This document shows, one piece after another, positions 37,381 through 46,479 of a stretch of 64,000 nt of DNA. This stretch comes from AC-32 sp049644305 (GTDB lineage Bacteria > Actinomycetota > Thermoleophilia > Gaiellales > Gaiellaceae): the NCBI GenBank assembly GCA_049644305.1, contig JBARRQ010000008.1, positions 1-64,000 on the forward strand, read 5' to 3'. The notes under the pieces were generated by a model. That model was given only the letters and a program-made list of their open reading frames with translations, had not been told where the DNA came from and did no database searches. A program made the position numbers and the translations under genes. Position 1 is the stretch's first letter. Each line of letters starts with the position of its first letter.

Positions 37381-39939
37381 TCAGCGCTTGGCTTCGTGCC
37401 AGTCGTCGCCGGCGCCGACGTCCACGTCGAGCGGCGGGTCGAGCTCGTAGGCGGCGCACATCTCCTCGCGGACCAGGCCCTTCACCGCGGCCACCTCCGC
37501 CTCTGGCGCCTCCAGCAGGAGCTCGTCGTGCACCTGCAGGACGAGCCTCGCCGAACGGCCTTCCTCGCGCAGCCGCGCGTGGATGGCCACCATCGCCTTC
37601 TTGATGACGTCAGCCGCCGTCCCCTGCATGACCGAGTTCACCGCCAGCCGTTCGCCGAGTGACCGCGTCTGCCGGCTGGAAGCGCGGATCTCGGGAACCG
37701 GTCGCCTACGCCCGAAGAGCGTGGTCACGTAGCCGTCCCGCGCGGCCTGCTCGATCGTTCGCTGGATGAAGTCCTGCACGTGCGGGAAGCGGGCGAGGTA
37801 TGTGTCGATGTAGGCCTGCGCCTCTTCACGCGGGATCTCGAGGTTCTCCGACAGGCCGAACGACGAGATGCCGTAGATGATCCCGAAGTTGACCATCTTC
37901 GCGACGTTCCGCTCGTCCTTCGTCAGCGTCGCCGGATCCTTGCCGAGCACCTCGGCCGCGGTCGCGGTGTGGATGTCCTCCCCGCGCTCGAAGGCCTCGC
38001 GCAGCTTCGGCTCTCCGGAGACGTCCGCCAGGATCCGCAGCTCCACCTGGGAGTAGTCGGCCGAGACGAGCTTGCAGCCGGGCTCGGCGACGAACGCCGA
38101 ACGGATCTCCCGCCCGAGCTCCGTCCGGATCGGGATCGCCTGCAGGTTGGGGTTCGTCGTCGAGAGGCGGCCGGTCGCCGCAACGGTCTGGTTGAAGGTC
38201 GTGTGCAGACGCCCGTCCTCCGGCGAGATCAGCTCCGGCAGCGGGCCGAGGTAGGTGTTGAGCAGCTTCGAGTACTCGCGCCACTCCTCGATCACGCCGA
38301 CGAGCTCGTGCTCGCCGCGGATTGTGCGCAGCACGCGGGTGTCGGTCGAGTAGCCGGTCTTGCCCTTGCGTCCCGGCGTGAGGCCGAGCTTCTCGAACAA
38401 GATGCGTGCGACCTGCTGCGTCGAGCCGAGGACGAACTCCTCGCCCGCCAGCTCATACGCCTTCGACTCGAGCTCCTCGAGGCGGTCGGCGAGGCGGGCG
38501 GTGATCTCGCCCATCCGGTACGTGTCGACCTTGACGCCGGCGCGCTCCATCGCCGCGAGCACCTCGATCAGCGGCAGCTCTATCTCGCGGTAGAGCGGCT
38601 CCTCACCTCGCTCGCGGACACGGTCGAGCAGCGGGTCGCGGAGTCTGAGCGTTGCGGCGGCACGACGAACGAGCGCCGCCGTCTTCTCGTCTGCTTCCGG
38701 TTCCGGCACGAGCTCGATTCCGTATTCGGCGGCCAGGTCGTCGAGGTCGTAGTCGGCACGGCCGGGCTCGATCAGGTACGCGAGGATCATCGTGTCGTCC
38801 ACCGCCTCGATCCCGAGCGCCTTCGCATCGTGGGCGATCAGCTCGCCCTCGAGCCGCTCAGGCCGGGACGAGACGACGACCTCTTCGTCCATCGCGACGG
38901 CGATCCGTGCGTCGTCCCCCGCTACTGCAACCGGGGCCTGAGGGAGCGACAGGGCTTGGGATTCCTCGCGCCACGCGACCGCGACGCCCGTCGGCTTGAG
39001 GACGGCCGCGGGAACGGCAACGTCGAGCTCGTCCACTCGGCCGAGGAGGTTGCGGAACTCGAAGCGACGGAACATCTCCTTCAGCTTCGAGCGATCCGGC
39101 GGCGAGAGCACGAGCTCCGCGGGGTCACAGCCGAGCTCGAGGTCACGTCGCATCGTCGCGAGCTCCTTGGCGGCGCGCGCCTGCTCCGTGTGCTCGCGGA
39201 TCGCGTTCGCCCGCGCCGGCGTCAGCTCGTCAACGTGCTCGAGCACGTCCTCGAGCGAGCCGTACTGCGCCACGAGCTGGCCCGCGGTCTTGTCCCCGAT
39301 CCCCGGGACGCCGGGGATGTTGTCGGAGGGATCTCCCTTGAGCGCGATGAAGTCCGGCACCTTCTCGGGGACGATCCCGAGCCGCGCTTCGACCCGTTCG
39401 GGCGTGTAGACGTGGACGTCGGACACGCCGCGCGGAGTCATCATCAGGCAGACGTTCTCGGTCACGAGCTGGAACGCGTCGCGGTCGGTCGAGACGACGC
39501 AGGTCCTGATCCCGGCTTCGTCCGCGAGGTGCGCGAGCGTCGCGATCACGTCATCGGCCTCCCACCCCTCGAACTCGAGGTTGCGGTATCCGAAGGCCTC
39601 GACGATCGGCCGGAAGTGCGGAAACTGCTCGCGCAGCAGATCGGGCATCGGCTTCCGCTCGACCTTGTAGGTCTCGAGCAGCTCGGTCCGGTGCACGGGT
39701 CGCGTGTCCCAGGCGACCGCGACTCCCTTCGGCTTGTAGTCGGCCAGGAGCTTGAAGAGCATGTTGGTGAAGCCGAGCAGGGCGTTCGTGGAGAACCCCT
39801 CGCTCGTCGCCAGCTCCTCCGGCAGCGCGAAGAACGCGCGGTAGGCGAGGTTGTTGCCGTCGACGAGGAAGAGATCGGCCTCGCGGGCGGGCGCGTCGTC
39901 GAGCTGGAGCTCGGCACCGGTGAGCGTCTTCGGCGACAT
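37381..39939 (-). CDS. polA: DNA polymerase I
   Basis: The 852-residue protein has an N-terminal 5' nuclease domain (LFLVDGNNLAYRAFFALP; GWEADDVIATLA; KGDPSDNIPGVPGIGDKTA). Its middle 3'-5' exonuclease-like domain has lost the DxE acidic motif (here AVAGDDARIAVAMD), so it is probably without proofreading activity. The C-terminal polymerase domain is intact (ATGRLSTTNPNLQAIPIR; SADYSQVELRILA; VNFGIIYG; QVHDELLLE). Actinobacterial PolA proteins commonly lack proofreading residues. It diverges from the double-GNAT gene with 19 bases between starts. Confidence 0.96.
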   Translation of the reverse strand: MSPKTLTGAELQLDDAPAREADLFLVDGNNLAYRAFFALPEELATSEGFSTNALLGFTNMLFKLLADYKPKGVAVAWDTRPVHRTELLETYKVERKPMPDLLREQFPHFRPIVEAFGYRNLEFEGWEADDVIATLAHLADEAGIRTCVVSTDRDAFQLVTENVCLMMTPRGVSDVHVYTPERVEARLGIVPEKVPDFIALKGDPSDNIPGVPGIGDKTAGQLVAQYGSLEDVLEHVDELTPARANAIREHTEQARAAKELATMRRDLELGCDPAELVLSPPDRSKLKEMFRRFEFRNLLGRVDELDVAVPAAVLKPTGVAVAWREESQALSLPQAPVAVAGDDARIAVAMDEEVVVSSRPERLEGELIAHDAKALGIEAVDDTMILAYLIEPGRADYDLDDLAAEYGIELVPEPEADEKTAALVRRAAATLRLRDPLLDRVRERGEEPLYREIELPLIEVLAAMERAGVKVDTYRMGEITARLADRLEELESKAYELAGEEFVLGSTQQVARILFEKLGLTPGRKGKTGYSTDTRVLRTIRGEHELVGVIEEWREYSKLLNTYLGPLPELISPEDGRLHTTFNQTVAATGRLSTTNPNLQAIPIRTELGREIRSAFVAEPGCKLVSADYSQVELRILADVSGEPKLREAFERGEDIHTATAAEVLGKDPATLTKDERNVAKMVNFGIIYGISSFGLSENLEIPREEAQAYIDTYLARFPHVQDFIQRTIEQAARDGYVTTLFGRRRPVPEIRASSRQTRSLGERLAVNSVMQGTAADVIKKAMVAIHARLREEGRSARLVLQVHDELLLEAPEAEVAAVKGLVREEMCAAYELDPPLDVDVGAGDDWHEAKR

Positions 39940-39958
39940 CTCTGCGAGTCTACGTCCC

Positions 39959-40927
39959 GTGAGCGGGCTCGAGCTTGTGCCCTTTTCGGACGACCATCTG
40001 GAGGACGCAGCCGGGCTCCTCGCAGCCCGTCACGCGCGCGACCGGCGAGCCGAGCCGCTGCTGCCGGAGCGCTACGAGGACCCGGCCGAGGCCCTCGAGG
40101 AGGTCGAAAACGCCTGGCATGAAGAAAGCGCGTCGGGGACTGCGGCGCTCCGCGGAGGGCGACTCGCCGGCTACGTGCTCGGCGCTCCGCGGGACCCCGG
40201 CATCTGGGGCGAGAACGTCTGGGTCGACCTCGCAGGGCACGTCGTCGAGGAGCCCGAGGACGCACGCGACCTCTACGGCCATGCCGCGGCGCGCTGGGTC
40301 GAGGAAGGCCGGACGCGGCACTACGTCCTCCTACCGGCCGATACCCCTCTCGTCGACGCTTGGTTCCGGCTCGGCTTCGGCCAGCAACAGGCTCACGGCT
40401 ACCGCGAGGTTCCCGAGCGGACAGACGTGCGAGTACCCGAAGGCTGCGAGATCCGAAAGCCCACCGAAGCCGACGTCGACGCGCTGCTCGAGGTCGAGCT
40501 GGCGCTGCCCGCGCACCAGCGGCTGGCGCCCGTCTTCTCGGCGAGGCCCCTGCCCACCGAGGACGAGATTCGTCGGGAGTGGGCCGAGACGCTCGCAGGC
40601 TCGAGCGACGAGGAGGTGCTCATCTGCACGCGCGACGGCCGCCCTGTCGCCTGTTGGGGATTCGTCTCGGCAGAACGCTCGAGCCACCACCGGGGCCCCG
40701 GGCGTCCCGACAACTCGTGCTATCTCGCGTTCGCTGCGACCTTGCCCGCGAGCCGCGGCGCCGGGGTCGGCGTTGCTCTGACCGACGCTGGGTTCGCCTG
40801 GGCCACCGGCCAGGGCTACCGCGCGATGGTCACCGACTGGCGCGTGACGAACCTGCTCGCCTCGCGTTTCTGGCCCAGGCGTGGCTTCCGCCCAGCCGTC
40901 CTGCGGCTCTACCGGTCGATTCCCTAG
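39959..40927 (+). CDS. tandem-domain GNAT acetyltransferase
   Basis: GTG at 39959 gives 322 residues with two GNAT folds in tandem. The N-terminal copy (to ~165) lacks a good acetyl-CoA loop. The C-terminal copy has AFAATLPASRGAGVGVALTDAGFAWA, where the R-G-x-G-V-G loop binds acetyl-CoA, then TDWRVTNLLASRFWPRRGF. Two-domain GNATs with one inactive copy are common (MshD-like architecture). The frame upstream of 39959 overlaps polA and is not credible as coding. The substrate is unknown. Confidence 0.8.
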   Translation: MSGLELVPFSDDHLEDAAGLLAARHARDRRAEPLLPERYEDPAEALEEVENAWHEESASGTAALRGGRLAGYVLGAPRDPGIWGENVWVDLAGHVVEEPEDARDLYGHAAARWVEEGRTRHYVLLPADTPLVDAWFRLGFGQQQAHGYREVPERTDVRVPEGCEIRKPTEADVDALLEVELALPAHQRLAPVFSARPLPTEDEIRREWAETLAGSSDEEVLICTRDGRPVACWGFVSAERSSHHRGPGRPDNSCYLAFAATLPASRGAGVGVALTDAGFAWATGQGYRAMVTDWRVTNLLASRFWPRRGFRPAVLRLYRSIP

Positions 40928-40939
40928 ACCCGGCCTCTG

Positions 40940-42448
40940 ATGGCGCGCGTTCCGCTTTTGTTCGGGAGCCGGGTGATCGTCGCCGACACCGCCGACGACG
41001 CGGTCGTGCTGCGCCCGCCACCCCCGGGCGAGCCAATTGCGGATGTCCGCGCGGCGATCCGAGACGCGCTCCGTTTTCCCCTTGCCGGCGAGCCGCTCGC
41101 AGCGCTCGCGACCCGAGGCGGACGCGCGACCATCGTCGTCGAGCCTCCCACCATGCCGCTCCCGGGGGCTCCACAGGATCCTCGCCAGCCCGCACTCGCC
41201 GCCGTCTCGGCCGAGCTCGAACAGGCCGGCGTGCCGTCCGAGCGGCAAACGCTCCTCGTGGCGGGAGGCCTGATGCGCAGGCCGGACCGCCGCGACCTCG
41301 AGTCGCTCGGCATCGTGTCGCCCGGCTTCGCCCGGCGATTCCGGGGCGTGGTGGAGGTCCATGACGCCGAGGATCCGGCGCTGATCGAGCTCGGCACGGT
41401 CGGCAACATCCCTCTGCGAGTCAACCCGTCGCTCGTGGAAACGGACCTGGTGCTGACGGTGAGCGCGGCCGAGAGCGTGCTGCACGGCGGCCCGGCGGCC
41501 CTGCTCGGTGCGGCGGGGAGCCCCGCTCTGCGCGCAGCCGGCGCCTACTCGCTCCTGGAGACAGGCGCCTCGCAGGGGTGGCGTATCGCAGTTGAGCTCG
41601 AGCGGCTGCTATCCAGGCGCGTGCCGCTGATCGGCGCCTCGTTGGTGCTCAACCAGGCACGGCTACTCGGTGCGGCCCGCGGCTATCCGTACGAGCCTGA
41701 GGCGCTCGAGCGGATAGCCCGTTCGCCGTTCCGCCGCGGCTTCGGGCTCCTCCCCGGTTTCGCCCGTGACCGCGTGATGAAGTCCTTCCGGCGCGAGCTG
41801 AGCGCAGCGGCGGCCTTCGCCGGGCCGCCGTCGGTGGCGCACGCCGAAGCGTTGCTCCGCTCCGTCGAGGCTCGCTCTGCGACGCTCGAAGGACAACTGG
41901 ACGCGATCTGCATCGGTGTCCCCCGCACGACGCCGCACGTGCCGCGCGAGCGTCCGAACCCGTTGCTCGTCGCCTACCTCGCTCTCGGGCTGGCGCTCCG
42001 GCTCTGGCGCGACAACTTTCCGGTTACCGACGGTGGCACGGTGATCGTGCTCAACCGCTTCCACCGCCGCTTCGCGCATCCGACTCAGCAGCCCTACCGC
42101 AGGGTCTTCCAGGCCCTCGGGGCCGGACTGGGCGAGCCCGGACAACTCCTCGAGGAGGAGCGGATCGCCGCGACCGACGAGCGCGCCATCGCCGACTACC
42201 GAACGGGCCGAACATGCCATCCCCTCCTGCCTTTCGCCGACTGGGAGGGCTGCTCTCCGGCGCTCGGCCACCTCGGAGCGGTGGTGGTGGCCGGTTGCCG
42301 CGATGCGGTTGCCGCGCGCCAGCTCGGCTTCGTCCCCGCGCATGGGCTCGGCGCGGCCCTCGAGATGGCGCACGGACGCGCCGGCGGCCGAGCGCGGGTC
42401 GGCTACCTCCTGGCGCCGCCCTACTTCCCGCTTCGAGTCATCGCCTAA
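40940..42448 (+). CDS. LarA/DUF2088-like protein with altered cofactor motifs
   Basis: The 502-residue protein is related to the nickel-pincer lactate racemase LarA/DUF2088 family. The N-terminal region has ATIVVEPPTMPLP and LLVAGGLMRRPDRRDLESLG, followed by the strand VNPSLVETDLVLTVSAAES. The residues that bind the pincer cofactor in LarA (His in GxHRxxT and Lys in the SGGxK loop) seem to be replaced, here by GLMRRPDRRD and VLHGGPAALLGAAG. That suggests a different ligand or a non-catalytic protein. It follows the GNAT gene by 12 bases. The assignment is from motif resemblance and should be tested. Confidence 0.65.
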   Translation: MARVPLLFGSRVIVADTADDAVVLRPPPPGEPIADVRAAIRDALRFPLAGEPLAALATRGGRATIVVEPPTMPLPGAPQDPRQPALAAVSAELEQAGVPSERQTLLVAGGLMRRPDRRDLESLGIVSPGFARRFRGVVEVHDAEDPALIELGTVGNIPLRVNPSLVETDLVLTVSAAESVLHGGPAALLGAAGSPALRAAGAYSLLETGASQGWRIAVELERLLSRRVPLIGASLVLNQARLLGAARGYPYEPEALERIARSPFRRGFGLLPGFARDRVMKSFRRELSAAAAFAGPPSVAHAEALLRSVEARSATLEGQLDAICIGVPRTTPHVPRERPNPLLVAYLALGLALRLWRDNFPVTDGGTVIVLNRFHRRFAHPTQQPYRRVFQALGAGLGEPGQLLEEERIAATDERAIADYRTGRTCHPLLPFADWEGCSPALGHLGAVVVAGCRDAVAARQLGFVPAHGLGAALEMAHGRAGGRARVGYLLAPPYFPLRVIA

Positions 42449-42457
42449 GGCTGAGGG

Positions 42458-43201
42458 CTAGGTCTCGCCGAGGTACGTCTTCCGGACCTGCTCGTTCTTG
42501 CGAAGGCTCTTGGCGTCGTCCGCCAGCACTACGCGGCCGGTCTCCAGCACGTAGCCGCGCTGGGCCGCGTCCAGCGCCATCAGCGCGTTCTGCTCGACGA
42601 GCAGGATCGTCGTCCCCTGCCCGTTGATCTCGCCGATGATCTCGAAGATCTTCTCGACGAAGATCGGGGCGAGACCCATCGAGGGCTCGTCGAGCATGAG
42701 GAGCTTCGGCCGCGCCATGAGCGCCCGGCCGATCGCGCACATCTGCTGCTCGCCGCCCGAGAGAGTCCCGCCCTTCTGGCTCTTGCGCTCGGCAAGACGC
42801 GGGAACAGTGCGTAGACGCGGTCGAGGTCCTCTCTCACCCCCGATCTGTCCTTCCGCTGGAAAGCCCCCATCTCCAGGTTCTCGAGCACCGACATGTGAG
42901 GAAAGAGCCGCCGCCCCTCCGGCGACTGCGAGATGCCCATCTGGACGATCTCGTGCGGGCGCCGGCGGGTGATGTTCTTGCCCTGGAAGACGATCGACCC
43001 CTCGCGCGGCTGATTGAGACCGTTGATGGAGCGGAGCGTCGTCGACTTGCCTGCGCCGTTTGCGCCGATCAGCGTGACGACTTCGCCCTCCCGAACCTCA
43101 AGCGAGATCCCCTTGAGCGCCTGGATCGAGCCGTAGAAGGTGTGAACGTCCTCGAGCCGGAGGATCACCTCGCGCTGGCCGTCCCCGGAGCCCGTGCTCA
43201 C
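42458..43201 (-). CDS. livF: branched-chain amino acid ABC transporter ATPase LivF
   Basis: A 247-residue ATPase. Walker A GANGAGKSTTLRSINGL, LFPHMSVLENLEMGAF, the LSGGEQQMCAIGRAL signature, the LLMLDEPSMGLAP Walker B and ILLVEQNA switch region are the LivF signature. The C-terminus DEPSMGLAPIFVEKIFEII... is diagnostic against LivG. ATG at 43201 overlaps the livG stop. Confidence 0.95.
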   Translation of the reverse strand: MSTGSGDGQREVILRLEDVHTFYGSIQALKGISLEVREGEVVTLIGANGAGKSTTLRSINGLNQPREGSIVFQGKNITRRRPHEIVQMGISQSPEGRRLFPHMSVLENLEMGAFQRKDRSGVREDLDRVYALFPRLAERKSQKGGTLSGGEQQMCAIGRALMARPKLLMLDEPSMGLAPIFVEKIFEIIGEINGQGTTILLVEQNALMALDAAQRGYVLETGRVVLADDAKSLRKNEQVRKTYLGET

Positions 43202-44001
43202 TCCGTCGCCCCCTTGCCGAGGTACGCCTCGATCACGCGCTCGTCACGCTGGACCTCGTGCGGTGTTCCCTCCGCGATCTTCTCGCCGTAGTCGAGAACC
43301 GTGACGCGCTCCGAGACCCCCATCACGACCTTCATGTCGTGCTCGATCAACAGGATCGCCAGCGTCCGCTGCTCGCGCAGCTTTGCCACGAACTCCATGA
43401 AGGCCACTGTCTCCTGCGGATTCATTCCCGCGGTCGGCTCGTCGAGCAGCAGCAGCTTCGGCTCGGTGGCCAGCGCGCGCGCCACCTCGAGCCGGCGCTG
43501 GTCGCCGTAGGACAGGCTCTCGGCGAGCTCGTCGTCGACGCCGCGCAGCCCGGCGAACTCGAGGAGCTCGCGCGCGCGCTCTTCCGCCTCGCGCTCCTCA
43601 CGGCGGACACGCGGGGTCCCGAGAATCGAGCCCAGGATTCCTCCCTTGAGCCGCGAGTGCATGCCGACGAGCACGTTCTCGAGAGCCGTCATCTGCGGGA
43701 ACAGCCGGATGTTCTGGAAGGTGCGCCCAACGCCCGCCTTCGTGATCGCGTGGGGCGGCTTGTCCGTCACGTCGTGTCCGTCGAAGATGATCGCGCCCGA
43801 CGTGGTCCGGTAGAGCCCCGTGAGCATGTTGAAGAACGTCGTCTTGCCGGCGCCGTTCGGGCCGATCAGGCTCACGATCGACCGCTCGGGAATCGTGAAG
43901 TCGAGGTCGTTCACGGCGAGCAGCCCCCCGAACTCCTTGCGCACGCGCGAGGCGATGAGCAGATCGCCGTCGCCGTTGCCCTTGGCCCCGCCTTCGCTCA
44001 T
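43198..44001 (-). CDS. livG: branched-chain amino acid ABC transporter ATPase LivG
   Basis: A 267-residue ATPase with Walker A GPNGAGKTTFFNMLTGLY, GVGRTFQNIRLFPQMT, the LSYGDQRRLEVARAL signature, LLLLDEPTAGMNPQE and IEHDMKVVMG, which are LivG features. ATG at 44001 overlaps the livM stop (ATGA). The frame upstream of it is livM read in another frame. Confidence 0.95.
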   Translation of the reverse strand: MSEGGAKGNGDGDLLIASRVRKEFGGLLAVNDLDFTIPERSIVSLIGPNGAGKTTFFNMLTGLYRTTSGAIIFDGHDVTDKPPHAITKAGVGRTFQNIRLFPQMTALENVLVGMHSRLKGGILGSILGTPRVRREEREAEERARELLEFAGLRGVDDELAESLSYGDQRRLEVARALATEPKLLLLDEPTAGMNPQETVAFMEFVAKLREQRTLAILLIEHDMKVVMGVSERVTVLDYGEKIAEGTPHEVQRDERVIEAYLGKGATE

Positions 44002-45344
44002 CCTCGTGGGATCCTCTCCGGCGCTCCGCGCTCGCCCGCTCCCGGCTCGTCGGCGCCGCGCATCTCGTAGAGCGGCTCGTCGAGCGGGCCCCGGGTAGCG
44101 TCCTCGATCTCGCGCTTGCGCCGGCGCTCCGGGATCAGGCCGGTCGGCCGGAACAGCATCATCAGCACGATGATGATCCCGTAGATGCCGAATGCGTACT
44201 TCGGCACGTCGATCTGATGCGAGGCCGGCAGGAGGTTGGTGTTCACCCAGGAGCCGATGTTGCCGAGGCCGTCGAAGTTCAGCCACGCGAGGATCGTCCC
44301 GGCGACGACCACGCCCCAGAGGCTGCCCATCCCTCCGAGGATGACCATGCAGAGCAGGAAGACCGAGATGTTGAAGTCGAACTGGGTCGGGAACGCACCC
44401 GAGTTGAAGCTTGCGACGTAGGCGCCCGCGACTCCGCCGAAGAAGGCACCGATCGCATAGGCCCAGGTCTTCGTCCGCATCAGCGGGATCCCCATCGCTC
44501 CGGCCGCTGTCTCGTCCTCGCGGATCGCGATCCAGGCACGTCCAAGGCGAGAGTCGCGCAGGCGCATGCTGCAGAAGAGCGTGACCAAGAGAAGCCCGAG
44601 GACCGTCCAGAAGAAGAGCCGGTCGGGCGACGGAGGAAACGACTCGTCGTAGCGCACGGGCAGTCCGAGCGCGTTGTGCAAGGTTTGACCGAACCCCGGC
44701 GGATCGATCGGGCTGATCCCGAACGTCCCGTGCGTCAGGTCGAAGCCGTGCAGGCTGTCGCCGTTGCGGACGAACTGCGGGATGATCTCGCCGAAGCCAA
44801 GCGTGACGATCGCGAGGTAGTCGCCGCGCAGCCGCAGCGTCGGCAATCCGATCAGGATGCCGCCGACCGCGGTCACGATGGCAGCGATGATCAACACGAG
44901 CCAGACGGAGATGTGGATCCCGGTCGCGGAAGAGGTCACGCCGACGGCCCCGAAGTGGAAGCTGACCTGCTGGAACTGCCCCGAGGCAAGCCAGCCGGCC
45001 GTGTAGGCGCCGATCGCGTAGAAGGCGACGTAGCCGAGGTCGAGCAGCCCGGCGTAGCCGACGACCACATTCAAGCCAACGGCCATCATCACGAAAACGA
45101 GGATCGTCACGGTGTCGTGCAGCGTCGGGAAGGAGAGGATCACGGGGATGTTCGTCGGCAGGCTGTCGACGTAGAACGGGTACGTGACCCCGAGCCCGAC
45201 GGCGATCACCAGCACCGCCTTCTGGCGAAGGGGCGCCGGGAGCTTCTCCCAGGCCGCGCCTACGCGGTAGAGCCGGCTGGCGCGAACAGCTTGCTTCCGG
45301 TAGCCCCGAAGAGACGCGCGCGCACGCCGGCCGTGGGAGGACAC
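43998..45344 (-). CDS. livM: branched-chain amino acid ABC transporter permease LivM
   Basis: A 448-residue permease with about ten membrane segments and the LivM motifs LNVVVGYAGLLDLGYVAFYAIGAY, LRLRGDYLAIVTLGFGEII and ILGGMGSLWGVVVAG. The N-terminus is basic for ~45 residues before the first segment. The C-terminus is hydrophilic and charged (~60 residues), longer than usual. GTG at 45344 follows the livH stop by one base. Confidence 0.94.
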   Translation of the reverse strand: MSSHGRRARASLRGYRKQAVRASRLYRVGAAWEKLPAPLRQKAVLVIAVGLGVTYPFYVDSLPTNIPVILSFPTLHDTVTILVFVMMAVGLNVVVGYAGLLDLGYVAFYAIGAYTAGWLASGQFQQVSFHFGAVGVTSSATGIHISVWLVLIIAAIVTAVGGILIGLPTLRLRGDYLAIVTLGFGEIIPQFVRNGDSLHGFDLTHGTFGISPIDPPGFGQTLHNALGLPVRYDESFPPSPDRLFFWTVLGLLLVTLFCSMRLRDSRLGRAWIAIREDETAAGAMGIPLMRTKTWAYAIGAFFGGVAGAYVASFNSGAFPTQFDFNISVFLLCMVILGGMGSLWGVVVAGTILAWLNFDGLGNIGSWVNTNLLPASHQIDVPKYAFGIYGIIIVLMMLFRPTGLIPERRRKREIEDATRGPLDEPLYEMRGADEPGAGERGAPERIPRG

Positions 45345-45345
45345 G

Positions 45346-46371
45346 TTAGGCGCCCTCCGGCGTGCGTTCCCCGAGCAGCCCCTCGGGCCGGAAGACGAGG
45401 ATGGCGATGAGGAGCGCGAACACGATCGACTTGGTCCACGACGGGCCCGGAGCGAACCACGAGAGCCCCTCGTTGAAGGCCTGGATCATCCCGATCAGGA
45501 GTGCGCCAAGGACGGCGCCGGTCAGGTTGCCGATGCCGCCCAGGACGGCGGCGGTGAACGCGATCAGGCCAAGCGTGAAGCCCGTGTCGTACCGGATGTT
45601 GAACTCGATCAGGTACAGCGTCGCGCCGATCCCCGCGAGGCCGCCGGCGAGCGCGAACGTGAACGAGATCGTCCGGTTGACGTCGATGCCCATGATCGCG
45701 GCGGCCTCCGGGTCCTGGGAGGTCGCACGCATCGCCTTGCCCTGGCGTGTCGACTTCACGAGCCAGGTGAGCAGCAAGAGCACGGGAACGGTGACGATCA
45801 CCGAGAAGAACGCGTCCCAGGCGTAGTGGACGCCGCTGATTGAGAACACGCTGTTGCCGGAGATGAGTGGCGGGATGCTTCGAGCATTCACGTCGTAGAT
45901 CGCAAGCGAGATGTTCTGGACGATGAATGACATTCCGACGGCCGTGATCAGCACCGCCAGGCGCGGCGCACTCCGGAGGCGGCGGTAGGCGACGAACTCG
46001 ATCGAGGTGTTCACGATGGCGCCGAACGTGGCCGCGATCACGAACGTCGCAGCAAGGCCGCCGACGATTCCGAGAGTGCTCGATCCCCCGCCGAGGCCGA
46101 GGACGGAGATGACCATCGTGCTGGCGAAGAGACCGCTCAGCGCGAACACATCGCCGTGGGCGAAGTTGATCAGCTGCAGGATCCCGTAGACGAGCGTATA
46201 GCCGAGCGCAACGAGCGCGTAGACCGCACCCGTCGTCAGGCCGATCAGGAAGATGTTGAAGAAGTCGCGGGGGGTGTCGACCGCGTTCTTGACCAGCCAC
46301 GCCACCAGCAGCCCCACGAACACGAGGCCGAGCACCGAGAGGAACGAAGGCCGGTTCCGGCTTCGAAGCAT
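45346..46371 (-). CDS. livH: branched-chain amino acid ABC transporter permease LivH
   Basis: A 341-residue permease with about eight membrane segments. GAVYALVALGYTLVYGILQLINFAHGDVFALSG is the classic LivH opening, with KAMRATSQDPEAAAIMGIDVN and AAVLGGIGNLTGAVLGALLIG later. ATG at 46371 follows a 108-base gap after livK that holds a strong hairpin, consistent with lower expression of the membrane components than of the binding protein. Confidence 0.94.
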   Translation of the reverse strand: MLRSRNRPSFLSVLGLVFVGLLVAWLVKNAVDTPRDFFNIFLIGLTTGAVYALVALGYTLVYGILQLINFAHGDVFALSGLFASTMVISVLGLGGGSSTLGIVGGLAATFVIAATFGAIVNTSIEFVAYRRLRSAPRLAVLITAVGMSFIVQNISLAIYDVNARSIPPLISGNSVFSISGVHYAWDAFFSVIVTVPVLLLLTWLVKSTRQGKAMRATSQDPEAAAIMGIDVNRTISFTFALAGGLAGIGATLYLIEFNIRYDTGFTLGLIAFTAAVLGGIGNLTGAVLGALLIGMIQAFNEGLSWFAPGPSWTKSIVFALLIAILVFRPEGLLGERTPEGA

Positions 46372-46429
46372 TGCGAGAGCCGAGGGCTCGTCGGTGCGGG
46401 CTTCGACTGCTATTTGCGGGATTGTAGGG

Positions 46430-46463
46430 CGGTCCGGGAGGGCATTGTGGCCCTCCCGGACCG
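46430..46463. terminator. strong hairpin between livK and livH
   Basis: A perfect 14-bp stem (CGGTCCGGGAGGGC and its complement) with a six-base loop lies 16 bases after the livK stop. There is no T-tract, so partial termination or 3'-end protection of a livK-only transcript is more likely than full termination. This would give more binding protein than permease. Confidence 0.6.
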
Positions 46464-46479
46464 GTTCGTTTCTGGTGGG

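Noticed and set aside
37780..40122. 780-residue open frame on the plus strand opposite polA (and similar long frames at 233-1339, 1563-3278, 6605-8236, 16628-18187)
   Set aside because: These are antisense frames in GC-rich genes, with Arg/Glu-rich or low-complexity products, no recognised family and no ribosome-binding site.
46430..46463. Classical intrinsic (rho-independent) terminator after livK
   Set aside because: No T-tract follows the stem on either strand; listed as a hairpin only. The same applies to the other hairpins in the window.
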